A program made the translations under genes and the position numbers. A stretch of 38,419 nucleotides of DNA from Eubacterium sp. (lineage in GTDB: Bacteria; Bacillota; Clostridia; Lachnospirales; Lachnospiraceae), in NCBI GenBank assembly GCA_017459675.1, contig JAFUCM010000058.1:1-38419 (forward strand), written 5' to 3'. Positions 24,159 to 32,418 of this stretch are shown in pieces; position 1 is the stretch's first letter, and the number at the start of each line of letters is the position of its first letter. The notes under the pieces are model-generated. The model made no database searches, had not been told where the DNA came from, and saw only the letters and a program-made list of their open reading frames with translations.

Positions 24159-25253
24159 ATGAAGTTTACGAAGGAGAAATTCAGTTGCCTGACAGAGGTA
24201 TTTGAACAGTGGTGGGCACATAAACTGGAAAGACCCATCATACAGGTCACTTTAATCCCAGATCTGAAAGCAGAAGGTGATTTATTTACGCCTGACTTCC
24301 GGAGAAGCGTGCTGGATGCGATGTATGACATGGAAATGCCGCCTGAAGAGGTGGCGGAATGTGTCGAAGCGGCATATGAGAAGCTAATATTTCTGGGAGA
24401 TGCATTTCCGGTATTTTATATGAGACCGACCGGCATACTGGGCGGATATCTCGGGCAGCCATTTGAAATCGATCATCAGCATGGAACTGTGTGGTTTGAA
24501 AAGATGGAGCTTGGTCTCGAAGAGATTGCAGAGCGGTCTCTGGATCTGGAGAACAGGCTGTTTGTCCGCTCTGTAGAGATTACGAAAGCAGTACAAAACC
24601 GGTTCGACGGACGGATGGCGATCGGATTTCCGGATTTGGGCGGTATATGCGATATTCTTTCATCCATTCGGGACCCCAATGTACTGTTGCTGGATCTATG
24701 TGATAATGAGGCCGGTGTTAAACGGGCATTGTCTAATATTCATATGCAGTTTATCAAAGCGTATGATTATTTTGATACTGTAATTGATACCGGGAAAATT
24801 CCGGGATATTCTGCATGGGCATCGATGCTTTCGAAAGAACCATATTTTGTGCTGCAGAATGATTTCTCAGCTATGATCGGTCCGGATATGTATGATGAAT
24901 ATTATCTGCCGATTCTCAGAAAAGAATGTCGGCATATTCCACGGACGATGTACCATCTGGACGGGCCGGAAGCTGTCCGTCATCTGGATTCGATTCTGTC
25001 AGTGGATGAATTGGATGCCGTGCAATGGATTAATGGGGCCGGTGCGCCGGGCCTGGATCAGTGGCCGGATCTATATAAAAAGATTATTGGCGCTGGCAAA
25101 CTCTGTCAGGTATTTATCAACGGCAGCAGAGAACTTTGGTACATCGACGAGATCATCAGGATCGCAGGAACCGGAAAAGGATTCTGTTTTATCTGTAATG
25201 GCACAGAAGGAGAGAGGGATGAATTCGAGAGGTATCTTCGAAGCAGAAGCTGA
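24159..25253 (+). CDS. Uroporphyrinogen-decarboxylase-like protein (URO-D/MtaA superfamily)
   Basis: This 364-aa protein has the URO-D superfamily TIM-barrel pattern, including FPDLGGICDILSSIRDPN near residue 165 and LLLDLCDN after it. In anaerobes this superfamily includes methyltransferases that move methyl groups to corrinoids or coenzyme thiols as well as haem enzymes. The zinc motif H-x-C of MtaA-type enzymes is not evident; the equivalent place reads MYHLDG. Substrate is unknown. The start at 24159 follows GGAG at 8 nt; the frame opens earlier, but the upstream residues do not look like coding sequence. The gene is convergent with the alcohol dehydrogenase gene. Confidence 0.75.
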   Translation: MKFTKEKFSCLTEVFEQWWAHKLERPIIQVTLIPDLKAEGDLFTPDFRRSVLDAMYDMEMPPEEVAECVEAAYEKLIFLGDAFPVFYMRPTGILGGYLGQPFEIDHQHGTVWFEKMELGLEEIAERSLDLENRLFVRSVEITKAVQNRFDGRMAIGFPDLGGICDILSSIRDPNVLLLDLCDNEAGVKRALSNIHMQFIKAYDYFDTVIDTGKIPGYSAWASMLSKEPYFVLQNDFSAMIGPDMYDEYYLPILRKECRHIPRTMYHLDGPEAVRHLDSILSVDELDAVQWINGAGAPGLDQWPDLYKKIIGAGKLCQVFINGSRELWYIDEIIRIAGTGKGFCFICNGTEGERDEFERYLRSRS

Positions 25254-25320
25254 CGGATATCCGTCCGACATCTCTCCCAGATCGTCCTGGAGATGCTCGC
25301 GTCTCTGAACGTACTGAAAA

Positions 25321-25354
25321 AGCACCATGGTCGTGAAGATCATGGTGCTTTCTT
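25321..25354 (+). terminator. Terminator of the URO-D-like gene
   Basis: AGCACCATG pairs with CATGGTGCT across an 11-nt loop, followed by TTTCTTC. Confidence 0.85.
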
Positions 25355-25364
25355 CGCATTATAC

Positions 25365-25391
25365 AATCGCCCGGCAGAAGGCCGGGCGATT
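25365..25391. terminator. GC-rich hairpin between convergent genes
   Basis: AATCGCCCGGC and GCCGGGCGATT form an 11-bp stem with a short loop. T tracts are weak. It probably stops transcripts from the - strand dehydrogenase gene. Confidence 0.6.
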
Positions 25392-25438
25392 CGTGTATAC
25401 GCCTGCAGGGAGGTGAACCGGAAGCGAGCGTTTAGTGA

Positions 25439-26473
25439 TCACAGATGGATCAGAACCTTTACATTTTTCTGATGATCAGCAGCGGCCTCAAATGCTTCCG
25501 CAATTTCAGACAGATCGTAGGAGGATGTGATAATCGGTGCGAAAACATCCTGGTTTTCCGTCATGATATCAATTGCTCTGCGATTAACAGCCGGTGTATA
25601 TGCGAAGGATCCGTGGATGCTTGCATCCTTACAGCAGAGGTCATTCTCGACCAGATGCTCTGTGGAGGTTCCCAGAGAGATAATTGCAATTTGCGATCCG
25701 CATTTTGCATAGCGAAGTATTTCAGAAAATGAGCCCGGATAGCCGGCACAGTCAACGACAATATCTGCATTCCAGGTGTCCTCGCCGTTGTTTCCCGTCA
25801 ATGTGCCCCAGCAGGATTTTGCAAAATCAGGGACGGTTGTTCTGGTTGTATCGCAAAGAATGCCGCCCATTTCCTGTACCTTTGCACAGCGGTAGGGATT
25901 TCGCGCAGTAACAATGACATCGGATATTCCCAGACATTTGAAGCATGCAAGCGCACAAAGTCCGATGATACCGCCTCCGTAAATAATGACCTTGTCCCCG
26001 GGTTTTGGCCTGCATTTCAGGATTCCGTTCAGCGTTACACTGACTGGCTCTGTGAGTGCTGCGATGTCCCAGGAAAGGTCATCGCTGAGTTTAAAGATGT
26101 TGTATTCGGACTTTGGTGCATCGACACGGATATACTCAGAAAATGCACCAGCCATATCACAGCTCATCAAAACACTCATATCCTCTGTCGGCACACGGAA
26201 TGTTACCGGATTGACAAATACACGTTCACCCACCTGAAAATCTGTAACGTTTGCGCCGACTTCATAGACAATACCGGACATCTCATGACCAAACTGATTT
26301 CCCGGGTAAATGCCGACTTCAGGACCGTTGATCTCGTAAGCATGCAGATCCGTTCCGCAGATACCGGAACGTACATTTTTTACCACGATTCCGTCGGGTG
26401 TGGGCTCCGGCTTTTCAAACGTTTCTAATGTAACATGGTGAAGTCCATGATACATGGCACCTCTCATTTCCAT
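25439..26473 (-). CDS. Zinc-dependent MDR alcohol/polyol dehydrogenase
   Basis: This 344-aa medium-chain dehydrogenase has catalytic zinc ligands C39 (GICGTDLH), H63-E64 (GHEMSG) and a TEP glutamate near 142. The Rossmann motif is YGGGIIGLCAL, about residues 168-178. The four-cysteine structural zinc lobe seen in classic family members is not kept; that region reads MSVLMSCDMAG. The enzyme should oxidise a secondary alcohol or polyol with NAD(P). It starts after AGGAGG and is preceded on the same strand by the ABM-domain gene, probably in one operon under the divergent AraC regulator. Confidence 0.88.
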   Translation of the reverse strand: MEMRGAMYHGLHHVTLETFEKPEPTPDGIVVKNVRSGICGTDLHAYEINGPEVGIYPGNQFGHEMSGIVYEVGANVTDFQVGERVFVNPVTFRVPTEDMSVLMSCDMAGAFSEYIRVDAPKSEYNIFKLSDDLSWDIAALTEPVSVTLNGILKCRPKPGDKVIIYGGGIIGLCALACFKCLGISDVIVTARNPYRCAKVQEMGGILCDTTRTTVPDFAKSCWGTLTGNNGEDTWNADIVVDCAGYPGSFSEILRYAKCGSQIAIISLGTSTEHLVENDLCCKDASIHGSFAYTPAVNRRAIDIMTENQDVFAPIITSSYDLSEIAEAFEAAADHQKNVKVLIHL

Positions 26474-26528
26474 AAATACCTCCTGAATTTCAGTAATCCA
26501 TTATTAAGTGAGCAGGATGTATGATGTG

Positions 26529-26816
26529 TCAGATTTCCTCGAAAAGTTCCACAACCGGATCTCTGTCGCAGAGAGCGGCAAGCTTCGGGAATGTGGTTGT
26601 AAAATGTTCGGTGTTATTGTGGAAATCGATCGCTGCCTGATCTTTCCAGAATTCTACGACACAGATATCGCATGGATCAGCAAGATTCCGGTTAAAGCTG
26701 TATTCACCGCAGCTGCCTTCCTCGGCTTTTGCCTTAGCGACGAGATCGACGGTAAGTTCTTTGAATTCTTTCAGTGCGCCTTCTTTCAGATGCATTTTTG
26801 CAACAATTTTAATCAT
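26529..26816 (-). CDS. ABM-domain monooxygenase (YgiN-like quinol monooxygenase family)
   Basis: This 95-aa protein is a single antibiotic-biosynthesis-monooxygenase domain. It starts IKIVAKMHLKEG, has an EEGSCGEYSFNRN strand and a VVEFWKD strand, and ends with the helix HNNTEHFTTTFPKL. Such ferredoxin-like dimers act as cofactor-free oxygenases or, in anaerobes, as binding or stress proteins. AAGGAG precedes the ATG. It lies 55 nt upstream of the dehydrogenase gene and is likely co-transcribed with it. Confidence 0.88.
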   Translation of the reverse strand: MIKIVAKMHLKEGALKEFKELTVDLVAKAKAEEGSCGEYSFNRNLADPCDICVVEFWKDQAAIDFHNNTEHFTTTFPKLAALCDRDPVVELFEEI

Positions 26817-26902
26817 GTTTTTCTCCTTAATAGTTTATAGTTTTATTTGAAAAGGTCATTTAAATTAAGACAATCATATGCAGAATCTGATCAGAAAACA
26901 AT

Positions 26903-26931
26903 TTGACGATCCTGCAAGATCATTGTAAAAT
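26903..26931 (+). promoter_or_regulatory. Probable promoter of the AraC regulator gene
   Basis: TTGACG (26903-26908) and TAAAAT (26926-26931) are spaced by 17 nt, 115 nt before the start codon. The divergent - strand genes must be read from the same 229-nt interval. Confidence 0.55.
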
Positions 26932-27045
26932 ACAGGCAAACATTCATGAAATAGAGCTTGTTTAAGTATATTTTATTGCACGATTCTGATATTTGGTTGG
27001 ATGATTCTGCTTGCACTTCGAAAGCAGATCAGGAATGGAGAAAAG

Positions 27046-27864
27046 ATGAATCAGACAGAAGATCATCCATTTATCAAAGATATTATCTATGTTGCACCGC
27101 AGGCGAACTGGAGTTTCCCGCTGCATATACATGAGAATTCGGCAGAGCTGTCTCTTTTGATCAACGGCTGCGGCACGTTTTATGCAGGAAGCATGGAGCG
27201 GGTGATCCGCAAGGGGGTTCTGGTTGCCAAAAATGGAGGCCTTCAGCATGCCGAAAAGTCTGACCCGCACGATCCGTTGGAACAGATCTGCATTGAAATC
27301 GGGGGAATCCACAGGAACGGTCTGACAGAAAATAATATATTGCCGGATTATATGGAACCGGTTATTGATTGTGGAGAAGCGTATGATTTGATGGAGGCTG
27401 CGTTCCGGTACATGATGCTTCATTATAATGAAAGTGATCAGGGCGATATATGCAGCGCACTCCTGGAGATGACATTGAATATAATCCGAAACAGAGTGAA
27501 GGCTTATGTACCGCGTCCCGAGCACAGACCAAGAGGAAAAAAAGAACTCATTTCGGAAACAATTAACTATCTGGACGCACATTACCGGGAAAGGTTGAAA
27601 ATCAGGAATCTGGCAGAATTGTTTTATACAAGCGAAGGAAACCTGAGCAGGCAGTTTAAAGCAGTAACCGGATATACCATAAATGAATATATTATCAGCA
27701 AACGTATGGGAGAGGCAGAGCGGCTTCTTATTTATGAAGATGATGAGATAAAGGATGTCGCGGCACAGTGCGGATATGACGATCTACAGTATTTTTACCG
27801 TATATTCAAGCGATATGCGAACTGTACACCCGCAGAATTTCGGAGCCGGTACCGGAACGGATGA
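27046..27864 (+). CDS. AraC-family transcriptional regulator
   Basis: This 272-aa regulator has an N-terminal cupin-like sensor domain (PLHIHENSAELSLLINGCG, about 20-40) and a C-terminal AraC domain with two HTH units (about 168-268). The C-terminal domain includes IRNLAELFYTSEGNLSRQFK and the family's second-helix signature IKDVAAQCGYDDLQYFYRIF. The start at 27046 follows GGAG at 5 nt; the frame is open further upstream but without a ribosome binding site. It diverges from the ABM/dehydrogenase pair and most likely controls it in response to a sugar, alcohol or similar ligand. Confidence 0.93.
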   Translation: MNQTEDHPFIKDIIYVAPQANWSFPLHIHENSAELSLLINGCGTFYAGSMERVIRKGVLVAKNGGLQHAEKSDPHDPLEQICIEIGGIHRNGLTENNILPDYMEPVIDCGEAYDLMEAAFRYMMLHYNESDQGDICSALLEMTLNIIRNRVKAYVPRPEHRPRGKKELISETINYLDAHYRERLKIRNLAELFYTSEGNLSRQFKAVTGYTINEYIISKRMGEAERLLIYEDDEIKDVAAQCGYDDLQYFYRIFKRYANCTPAEFRSRYRNG

Positions 27865-28330
27865 AACCATTGATGTGGCATTAGCAATGATAAAGTATCC
27901 TCCAAGATCTCCACTTAGCAAAGAAACCGATCGGCGTCAGCCTGGGGGATTTGTTTATTAATATGCAGATTGCGTGAATATGAAGAGAGATTAGGGGCGG
28001 CAGCGGAAGCTGCCGCCTTGGCTGGTTTTGAGGGGGGGATACATTTTTAAGTTTTCTGAAAAGAATCAGTGTTGTATAATAAATTTGAGTTTTGGGATAG
28101 TGGTGAAGGAGATTTGGAAATGCGAGATTATGGCTATAATGTTAATAGGTGTAAGAATAGTAACTGTATACATATGAAGATGCACTTTCGCGCATTATGA
28201 ATTTGATCGGATCGGAGAGAATGATCAGTATGAGTATCTTGAAGACGTAAAGGATCTGGCGCGGGAAGCGGAGCGCACTGTTTTGGAGGAACATCAGGAG
28301 CAGGAAAAGTCAGCTTACGGAGGAGACGAT
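27865..28330 (+). other. Gene-poor stretch with terminator, promoter and relic coding segments before fic
   Basis: Up to 27960 there are short protein-like fragments in shifted frames (for example KKPIGVSLGDLFINMQIA), suggesting decay of a small gene. After the terminator at 27996-28024 a TATAAT lies at 28075-28080, then AAGGAG (28106-28111) and a 26-codon ORF from ATG 28120 to 28200. Directly after it, in the frame of the Fic protein, codons for an acidic helical segment (YEFDRIGENDQYEYLEDVKD and on) run without a start codon. Together these look like a frameshifted small gene, perhaps a former antitoxin, upstream of fic. Confidence 0.4.
27996..28024 (+). terminator. Terminator downstream of the AraC gene
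   Basis: GGCGGCAGC pairs with GCTGCCGCC across a GGAA tetraloop; a modest T-rich tract (TTGGCTGGTTTT) follows. Confidence 0.7.
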
Positions 28331-29410
28331 ATGGCACTGGAAAAGGATTTGAAAAGAGATCCGTTTGAGGAATATCTCCGGGAGGCAGAGCCGTCCAAAC
28401 GTGAGTCTGCCTATTACTGGCAGACTGCTATCGGCCTGCAGGCAGTTGACGGGCTGGAGCCTTCCAGCTACTTGAAGGAGACGGCAAAAAGCAATATCGA
28501 GGGCAGCATCTCCCTGGCAAAAGCACGGGAGATGATCGAGTCCTATTACAAAGAAAACCCAAAGACGGGTGATGATCGGACGGAGGAAGCGGATATAGTT
28601 TCCGCGAGAATCGCTGCAGTTCTTTCAGAAAAAGCATTTGTATTTTCCACCACACAGTATCTGGCGATTCATGGAAAACTGTTCCGTGGAATCTATTTCC
28701 ATGCTGGCAAGATCAGGGACTATAACATCACTAAGAGTGAATGGGTACTGGACGGCGATACGGTTTTGTACGGCGGAGCAACGGAACTTCGAGAGACTCT
28801 GGAATATGACCTGTCTCAGGAGCGGGATTTCAGTTACGCCGGGCTGACAATGCAGGAAGTGATCCGACATCTGGCAAAGTTTATATCCCGGTTGTGGCAG
28901 ATCCATGTATTCGGAGAAGGAAATACGCGGACGACAGCAGTCTTCTTTATCAAGTATCTGCGGTCGCTGGGATTTGATGTGACGAACGATATATTTGCCA
29001 AAAACGCCTGGTATTTCCGTAATGCCATGGTCAGGGCAAATTATACGAACCTGAAGAAGGGCGTGCATGAGACGACGGAGTATTTAGAGCTGTTCTTGCA
29101 GAATCTCCTGCTGGGAGAAACCAATCCTCTGCATAACCGGAGTATGCATATCAGCGGAGCATTTGAGAATGAACGGATGCAGTCTGACCCAATAAATGAC
29201 CCAATAAATGACCCAATAAAACTGACGGTCCGGCAGGAATCTCTTCTGCGCCTTCTGCAGGAAGAGCCGGAACTGACAAGAAAAAAGCTGGCTGAAAAGC
29301 TCGGCTGTTCTGACAGTACCGTAAAACGGGAACTGCAATACCTTTCGGAGCAGGGAATTCTCAGGAGGATCGGTTCAAGAAAAACGGGGGTATGGGCGAT
29401 CAATCGATGA
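28331..29410 (+). CDS. Fic-family protein with C-terminal winged helix
   Basis: This 359-aa protein has an N-terminal helical region with SNIEG (about residue 56), reminiscent of the inhibitory helix of Fic enzymes though not an exact S/T-x3-E-G/N match. The Fic core follows, with its active site HVFGEGNTR (H192 to R200), a variant of HxFx(D/E)GN(G/T)R. A linker with the tandem repeat DPINDPINDPI comes next, then a winged HTH (about 300-355). Fic proteins transfer AMP or other nucleotide parts to target proteins; the HTH suggests DNA binding or autoregulation. The start at 28331 follows GGAGGAG. The relic upstream may once have encoded a partner. Confidence 0.9.
   Translation: MALEKDLKRDPFEEYLREAEPSKRESAYYWQTAIGLQAVDGLEPSSYLKETAKSNIEGSISLAKAREMIESYYKENPKTGDDRTEEADIVSARIAAVLSEKAFVFSTTQYLAIHGKLFRGIYFHAGKIRDYNITKSEWVLDGDTVLYGGATELRETLEYDLSQERDFSYAGLTMQEVIRHLAKFISRLWQIHVFGEGNTRTTAVFFIKYLRSLGFDVTNDIFAKNAWYFRNAMVRANYTNLKKGVHETTEYLELFLQNLLLGETNPLHNRSMHISGAFENERMQSDPINDPINDPIKLTVRQESLLRLLQEEPELTRKKLAEKLGCSDSTVKRELQYLSEQGILRRIGSRKTGVWAINR
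29186..29221 (+). repeat. In-frame 12-bp tandem repeat inside fic
   Basis: Three copies of GACCCAATAAAT (the last ends in A) encode DPIN repeats in the linker between the Fic core and the winged helix. Unit changes would alter linker length without shifting the frame. Confidence 0.9.
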
Positions 29411-29436
29411 TTTAGAGGTGAAATATACACAAGGCA

Positions 29437-29642
29437 ATGGGGACGTTTCTCCTTGACTCGTTTTCACTGATCATCGGAAGCCATCAGTATCCGGATGTCT
29501 TTGGGTACCATCGGATGGACTATAACGAAGAAGACGAGTATTTTGTCAAAACAAGCAAGAACCTCCAGGAAAACCGGAAGATGCCGATGTTTTCAAAAAG
29601 CTGGTAGATCCTGACATTAATGTAATCATTAAACTTAAGTAA
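29437..29642 (+). pseudogene. Relic region with 3' end of an MBL hydrolase gene
   Basis: The first part is a 56-codon frame from ATG 29437 whose start lies in a REP-like repeat (CAATGGGGACGTTTCTCC). It encodes a protein-like segment, GSHQYPDVFGYHRMDYNEED, of unknown origin. From 29568 to 29642, in another frame, it matches the last 75 nt of the MBL hydrolase gene at 11874-11948 without gaps at 71 positions. All four differences are synonymous. No upstream part of that gene remains here. This is junk from rearrangement, not an intact gene. Confidence 0.75.
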
Positions 29643-29683
29643 AGCCCCGGATATTTTGGGAAAGAAATAGGAGAACTGAAGAA

Positions 29684-29899
29684 TTGTTGTTTCGTAAGAA
29701 AAAAGAAGAAACAATCGAATACGATTCGAATCAACAGGAGCCGGTCATTCGATGCAGTATCTGTACCGGCGAGCAGACTGCCGGTCTGCGTGATCTGGAT
29801 ACAGGTAAGTTCCATGAGATCATGCTCATACGTGATGAAGATGACCTGACCAGATTTCAGAAGATGGTGAGAATGGAAGAGGTTCAGAAGATATACTGA
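29684..29899 (+). CDS. Small conserved protein (RCSICTGEQTAG family)
   Basis: This 71-aa soluble protein is basic at the N-terminus (FRKKKEE) and has a central RCSICTGEQTAGLRD segment with two cysteines. The C-terminal helix is RFQKMVRMEEVQKIY. I recall near-identical short proteins in many Clostridia, often labelled aspartate dehydrogenase without real support, as they are far too short. The function is unknown; the C-x-x-C pair could bind metal. TTG 29684 or 29687 is the start, with AGGAG about 10 nt upstream. Confidence 0.7.
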   Translation: MLFRKKKEETIEYDSNQQEPVIRCSICTGEQTAGLRDLDTGKFHEIMLIRDEDDLTRFQKMVRMEEVQKIY

Positions 29900-29946
29900 A
29901 GGACAAAACGGTGCATGTCACCGTTAACAAATTATGAACAGAAAAT

Positions 29947-29975
29947 GAGTCAGAGAGAAACGTCCCCATTGACTC
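29947..29975. repeat. REP-like palindrome, variant (GAGTCA...TGACTC)
   Basis: GAGTCA and TGACTC bracket GAGAGAAACGTCCCCAT. The related sequence recurs inverted at 29434-29460, and a half copy (GTCCTCATTGACTCACT) at 36980-36997. Confidence 0.65.
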
Positions 29976-29985
29976 ACTTTCATAA

Positions 29986-30012
29986 GGAGACAGAGAACCG
30001 TCCCCTGTCTCC
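29986..30012. repeat. REP-like palindrome, copy 3
   Basis: GGAGACAG/CTGTCTCC around GAGAACCGTCCC; one difference from 11949-11975. It stands 11 nt from the variant element at 29947-29975. Confidence 0.8.
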
Positions 30013-30062
30013 TTTCCCCCTTCAACGGAATCAGCGGCAGAGATGATGCCGCTGGTTTCATT

Positions 30063-30935
30063 TCAGGCAGTTCCTGCGTTAGATGCCGCAGGCTTGCCTG
30101 TTTTCCAGTGATAGATGGCGGCACCCAGAATCAAAACATAGCCAATCGCACTATATAGATCCGGCCGCTCTCCGAAAAAGAAGAAGCCCCAGAGAGCCGC
30201 AAAAAGGACCTGAGAATAATCAAAGACCGATATTTCTTTTGCAGGAGCGAGTGCGTAAGCTTTCGTAACTGAGAATTGTCCCAGCGCTGCGCTGCAGCCG
30301 GCAAGGACCAGAAAGACCAGCTGGAGTGGCTGCATTGGCTTAAAGTTGATCAGTGTACCCGGTATACAGACGATCAGAGAAAAGACGGAGAAAAAGAGTA
30401 CAATCATGGGACCTCGTTCACCGGATAAGCGGAGTTTTCGAACGCAGGTGTAAGCAGTCCCGGCACAGAATCCGCCCAGAACACCGATCAGCGCGGGAAC
30501 AGAAGCAAGCCCTTTTGTGGGATGTACCACAAATGCAGCGCCGGCCAGAGCGACAATCACACAGGCAAAATCAGAATACTTTGGAATCTCATGTAAGATT
30601 ACCATGGACATCAAAATAGCGAAAAACGGTGACAATTTGTTCAGAATATTGGCATCTGCGATATTCAGATGGTCTATGACATAGAAGTTGATAATCAGTC
30701 CTGCAGTTCCAAAACAGCTGCGGAGAAAGAGAAGCGGAAGGCTGCCCTGGTGCAGATGCAGTTTTTCTTTGGAGCGGAACAGGGCAGAAAAGGCAACCAG
30801 TGCTGCAACAGCATTTCGGAATAAGGCTTTTTCCATCGTCGGAAGATCTCCCGCCAGACGAACAAACAGGGACATGAGAGAAAAGCCCAGGCCGGTCAGG
30901 ATTACATACAGGATTGCTTTGTTGTGTTGAGTCAT
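30063..30935 (-). CDS. DMT-superfamily (EamA) transporter
   Basis: This 290-aa integral membrane protein has ten predicted helices in two EamA halves. The first half contains LTGLGFSLMSLFVRLAG and NILNKLSPFFAILMS; the second contains GQFSVTKAYALAPAKE and FDYSQVLFAALWGFFFFGE. Members export amino acids, nucleotides or other metabolites; the substrate is not evident. AAAGGA precedes the ATG. An extended -10 (TGTTATAAT on the - strand, about 30974-30982) lies upstream. It is a single-gene unit divergent from the secreted protein at 31140. Confidence 0.9.
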   Translation of the reverse strand: MTQHNKAILYVILTGLGFSLMSLFVRLAGDLPTMEKALFRNAVAALVAFSALFRSKEKLHLHQGSLPLLFLRSCFGTAGLIINFYVIDHLNIADANILNKLSPFFAILMSMVILHEIPKYSDFACVIVALAGAAFVVHPTKGLASVPALIGVLGGFCAGTAYTCVRKLRLSGERGPMIVLFFSVFSLIVCIPGTLINFKPMQPLQLVFLVLAGCSAALGQFSVTKAYALAPAKEISVFDYSQVLFAALWGFFFFGERPDLYSAIGYVLILGAAIYHWKTGKPAASNAGTA

Positions 30936-31022
30936 TTCGAGTATCCTTTCTCAACTCATATCGAGTTCTGTTTATTATAACACGGTAATAAAATGTGGTG
31001 TGGTGTATAAAATGATCAGTAT

Positions 31023-31057
31023 TGTGCAAGTTCTGTGATAAACGGGATGTTATAGTA
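31023..31057 (+). promoter_or_regulatory. Shared-regulon promoter, site 1 (secreted protein)
   Basis: TGTGC (31023-31027), 6 nt, TGTGA (31034-31038), 12 nt, TATAGT (31051-31056). The direct repeats are 11 bp apart and flank a poor -35 (AAGTTC), the layout of OmpR/PhoB-type activated promoters. The same arrangement occurs at 32675 and 37025. Confidence 0.65.
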
Positions 31058-31139
31058 CACTCATCAGATGAAAACAAACATCTTCACAGTAAACAAAACA
31101 AATAATTATAGATCACAGAACAAGGAAGTGGAAAGAACA

Positions 31140-32024
31140 ATGAAGAACACAAAACTTATGATCGCAGGTATTACAGCAGCTATGGTAATGTCAATGTGCA
31201 CAGTCGCTCCGGTATTCGCAAAGGACAACAAAGTCCAGGCAGAGAAAGCCGACAACGTATTCGTTTCATCCGACGGCATCCTTTCAATCGAGCTTCCGGA
31301 CGACAGCTGGAAGGAAGTCCAGGATCCGAACAAGTGGATCGTACTTTCCGATGGTGAGAATGAGATCACCCTCCGGCATTTTTCCAACGGCGCGGGCCTG
31401 CCGGCAATCGTCACAGCAGACGACCAGTATTCGAAAACAATTACTTCCGCACTCTCCACGAAGAACGAAGTATTTATCGCTACAGGGCTTGTAGCAAATA
31501 CAGATGAAGAAGATGAGATCAACGATTCCCTGCAGTCCATCAAGATTCTGAAATACGACACAAAACTGGCAGTGGAAGAAGAAGCACCGGCACCGGTCCC
31601 GGCACAACAGACATCGCAGGAAACGAAGAAGGAAGAAACACAAGAGCCGGAATCAACTGCAGATGAAGCAGAGGCAGCACCGGTAGAAACATACCTGGTT
31701 TACTCCGAAGGCTCCGGCCGCCCGGTCAACATCACCGGAAGCAACGGCGAGTTCTACGACGGCGCAGGCAACAGATTCTATGAAAATGGCGGCGGCGTTT
31801 TCACAGATGAAAACGGATGCACTTACACAACATGGCCGAATGAGAGCGCACCGGAAGAAGAGGTTATCGGAATTGTCTCTGACGGATCCGGCCGTCCGGT
31901 CACCATCATGGAGAATGAAGACGGTGTCTACACAGATGAAGAAGGCGTCGAGTACTACGAGAACGATGACGGAACCTTCACCGACGAGTATGACGCTACC
32001 TACCAGGTCTCCGGAATGAACTGA
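31140..32024 (+). CDS. Secreted protein with two acidic C-terminal repeats
   Basis: This 294-aa protein has a Sec signal peptide cut after VFA (about residue 26). A compact domain follows (about 35-140; GILSIELPDDSWKEV near its start), then a Pro/Glu/Ala linker (about 145-185). Two copies of a 45-residue repeat come last, each with SGRPV (NITG or TIME), YDGAGNRFYENGG or YTDEEGVEYYEND, and FTDE. I do not recognise a catalytic motif. It is probably exported and acidic; no cell-wall anchor is seen. The start at 31140 is preceded by AAGGAAG/GGAAAG. It shares its promoter type with the PepSY protein and the cation transporter. Confidence 0.75.
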   Translation: MKNTKLMIAGITAAMVMSMCTVAPVFAKDNKVQAEKADNVFVSSDGILSIELPDDSWKEVQDPNKWIVLSDGENEITLRHFSNGAGLPAIVTADDQYSKTITSALSTKNEVFIATGLVANTDEEDEINDSLQSIKILKYDTKLAVEEEAPAPVPAQQTSQETKKEETQEPESTADEAEAAPVETYLVYSEGSGRPVNITGSNGEFYDGAGNRFYENGGGVFTDENGCTYTTWPNESAPEEEVIGIVSDGSGRPVTIMENEDGVYTDEEGVEYYENDDGTFTDEYDATYQVSGMN

Positions 32025-32235
32025 TGAACCAAAAGCGTTCTATAAATGCAGCAGGCTTAAAAGGATCAAAATTCAAACGAAAATCTGACAAAGAGCAGAA
32101 TTGGAAAGAATGCTTTCGCAGGAATTCACAAAAATGCAGTTGTCATAACTCCTTCAGGAAAGAAAAACAGCTATAAGAAGATATTACTGCAGAAGGGTAT
32201 GAAGAAAACGATGGTGTTCGAGTAGGAAGTCATAA

Positions 32236-32255
32236 GGGGACGGTTCTCTGTCTCC
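32236..32255. repeat. REP-like element, half copy
   Basis: GGGGACGGTTCTCTGTCTCC is the reverse complement of most of the 29986-30012 element; the other stem arm is missing. Confidence 0.65.
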
Positions 32256-32287
32256 TTTATCTCATAATCTGGATGCGCAGGAAGCGT

Positions 32288-32352
32288 AAAAAAGCTCCTG
32301 TTCCGGATCAGCAGATGGGTCATCGCGTCTGCGTCCTGAACAGGAGCTTTTT
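32288..32352. terminator. Bidirectional hairpin terminator, copy B
   Basis: AAAAAGCTCCTGTTC pairs with GAACAGGAGCTTTTT (15 bp) with T tracts on both strands. The 5' arm on the - strand is also the coding sequence of the 18-codon ORF. Confidence 0.8.
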
Positions 32353-32376
32353 ACAGTCGATATTCAGTTTGTACAT
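32320..32376 (-). CDS. Tiny ORF (18 codons), second gene of the small-peptide cassette
   Basis: ATG 32376 reads MYKLNIDCKKLLFRTQTR. GAAAGGAG lies 7 nt upstream, and the ORF ends inside the terminator loop region. It follows the 33-aa peptide gene by 42 nt. The copy at 12021-12074 keeps start, ribosome binding site and 16 of 17 residues. A translated role, such as leader peptide, signal peptide or toxin partner, is possible but unproven. Confidence 0.45.
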   Translation of the reverse strand: MYKLNIDCKKLLFRTQTR

Positions 32377-32418
32377 GGGATCGCTCCTTTCGGTTTTTAT
32401 TTGCCGGGATCGATCTGC

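Noticed and set aside
29684..29899. Annotation as aspartate dehydrogenase
   Set aside because: At 71 aa with no nucleotide-binding motif it cannot be that enzyme; the label seems to be a propagated error.
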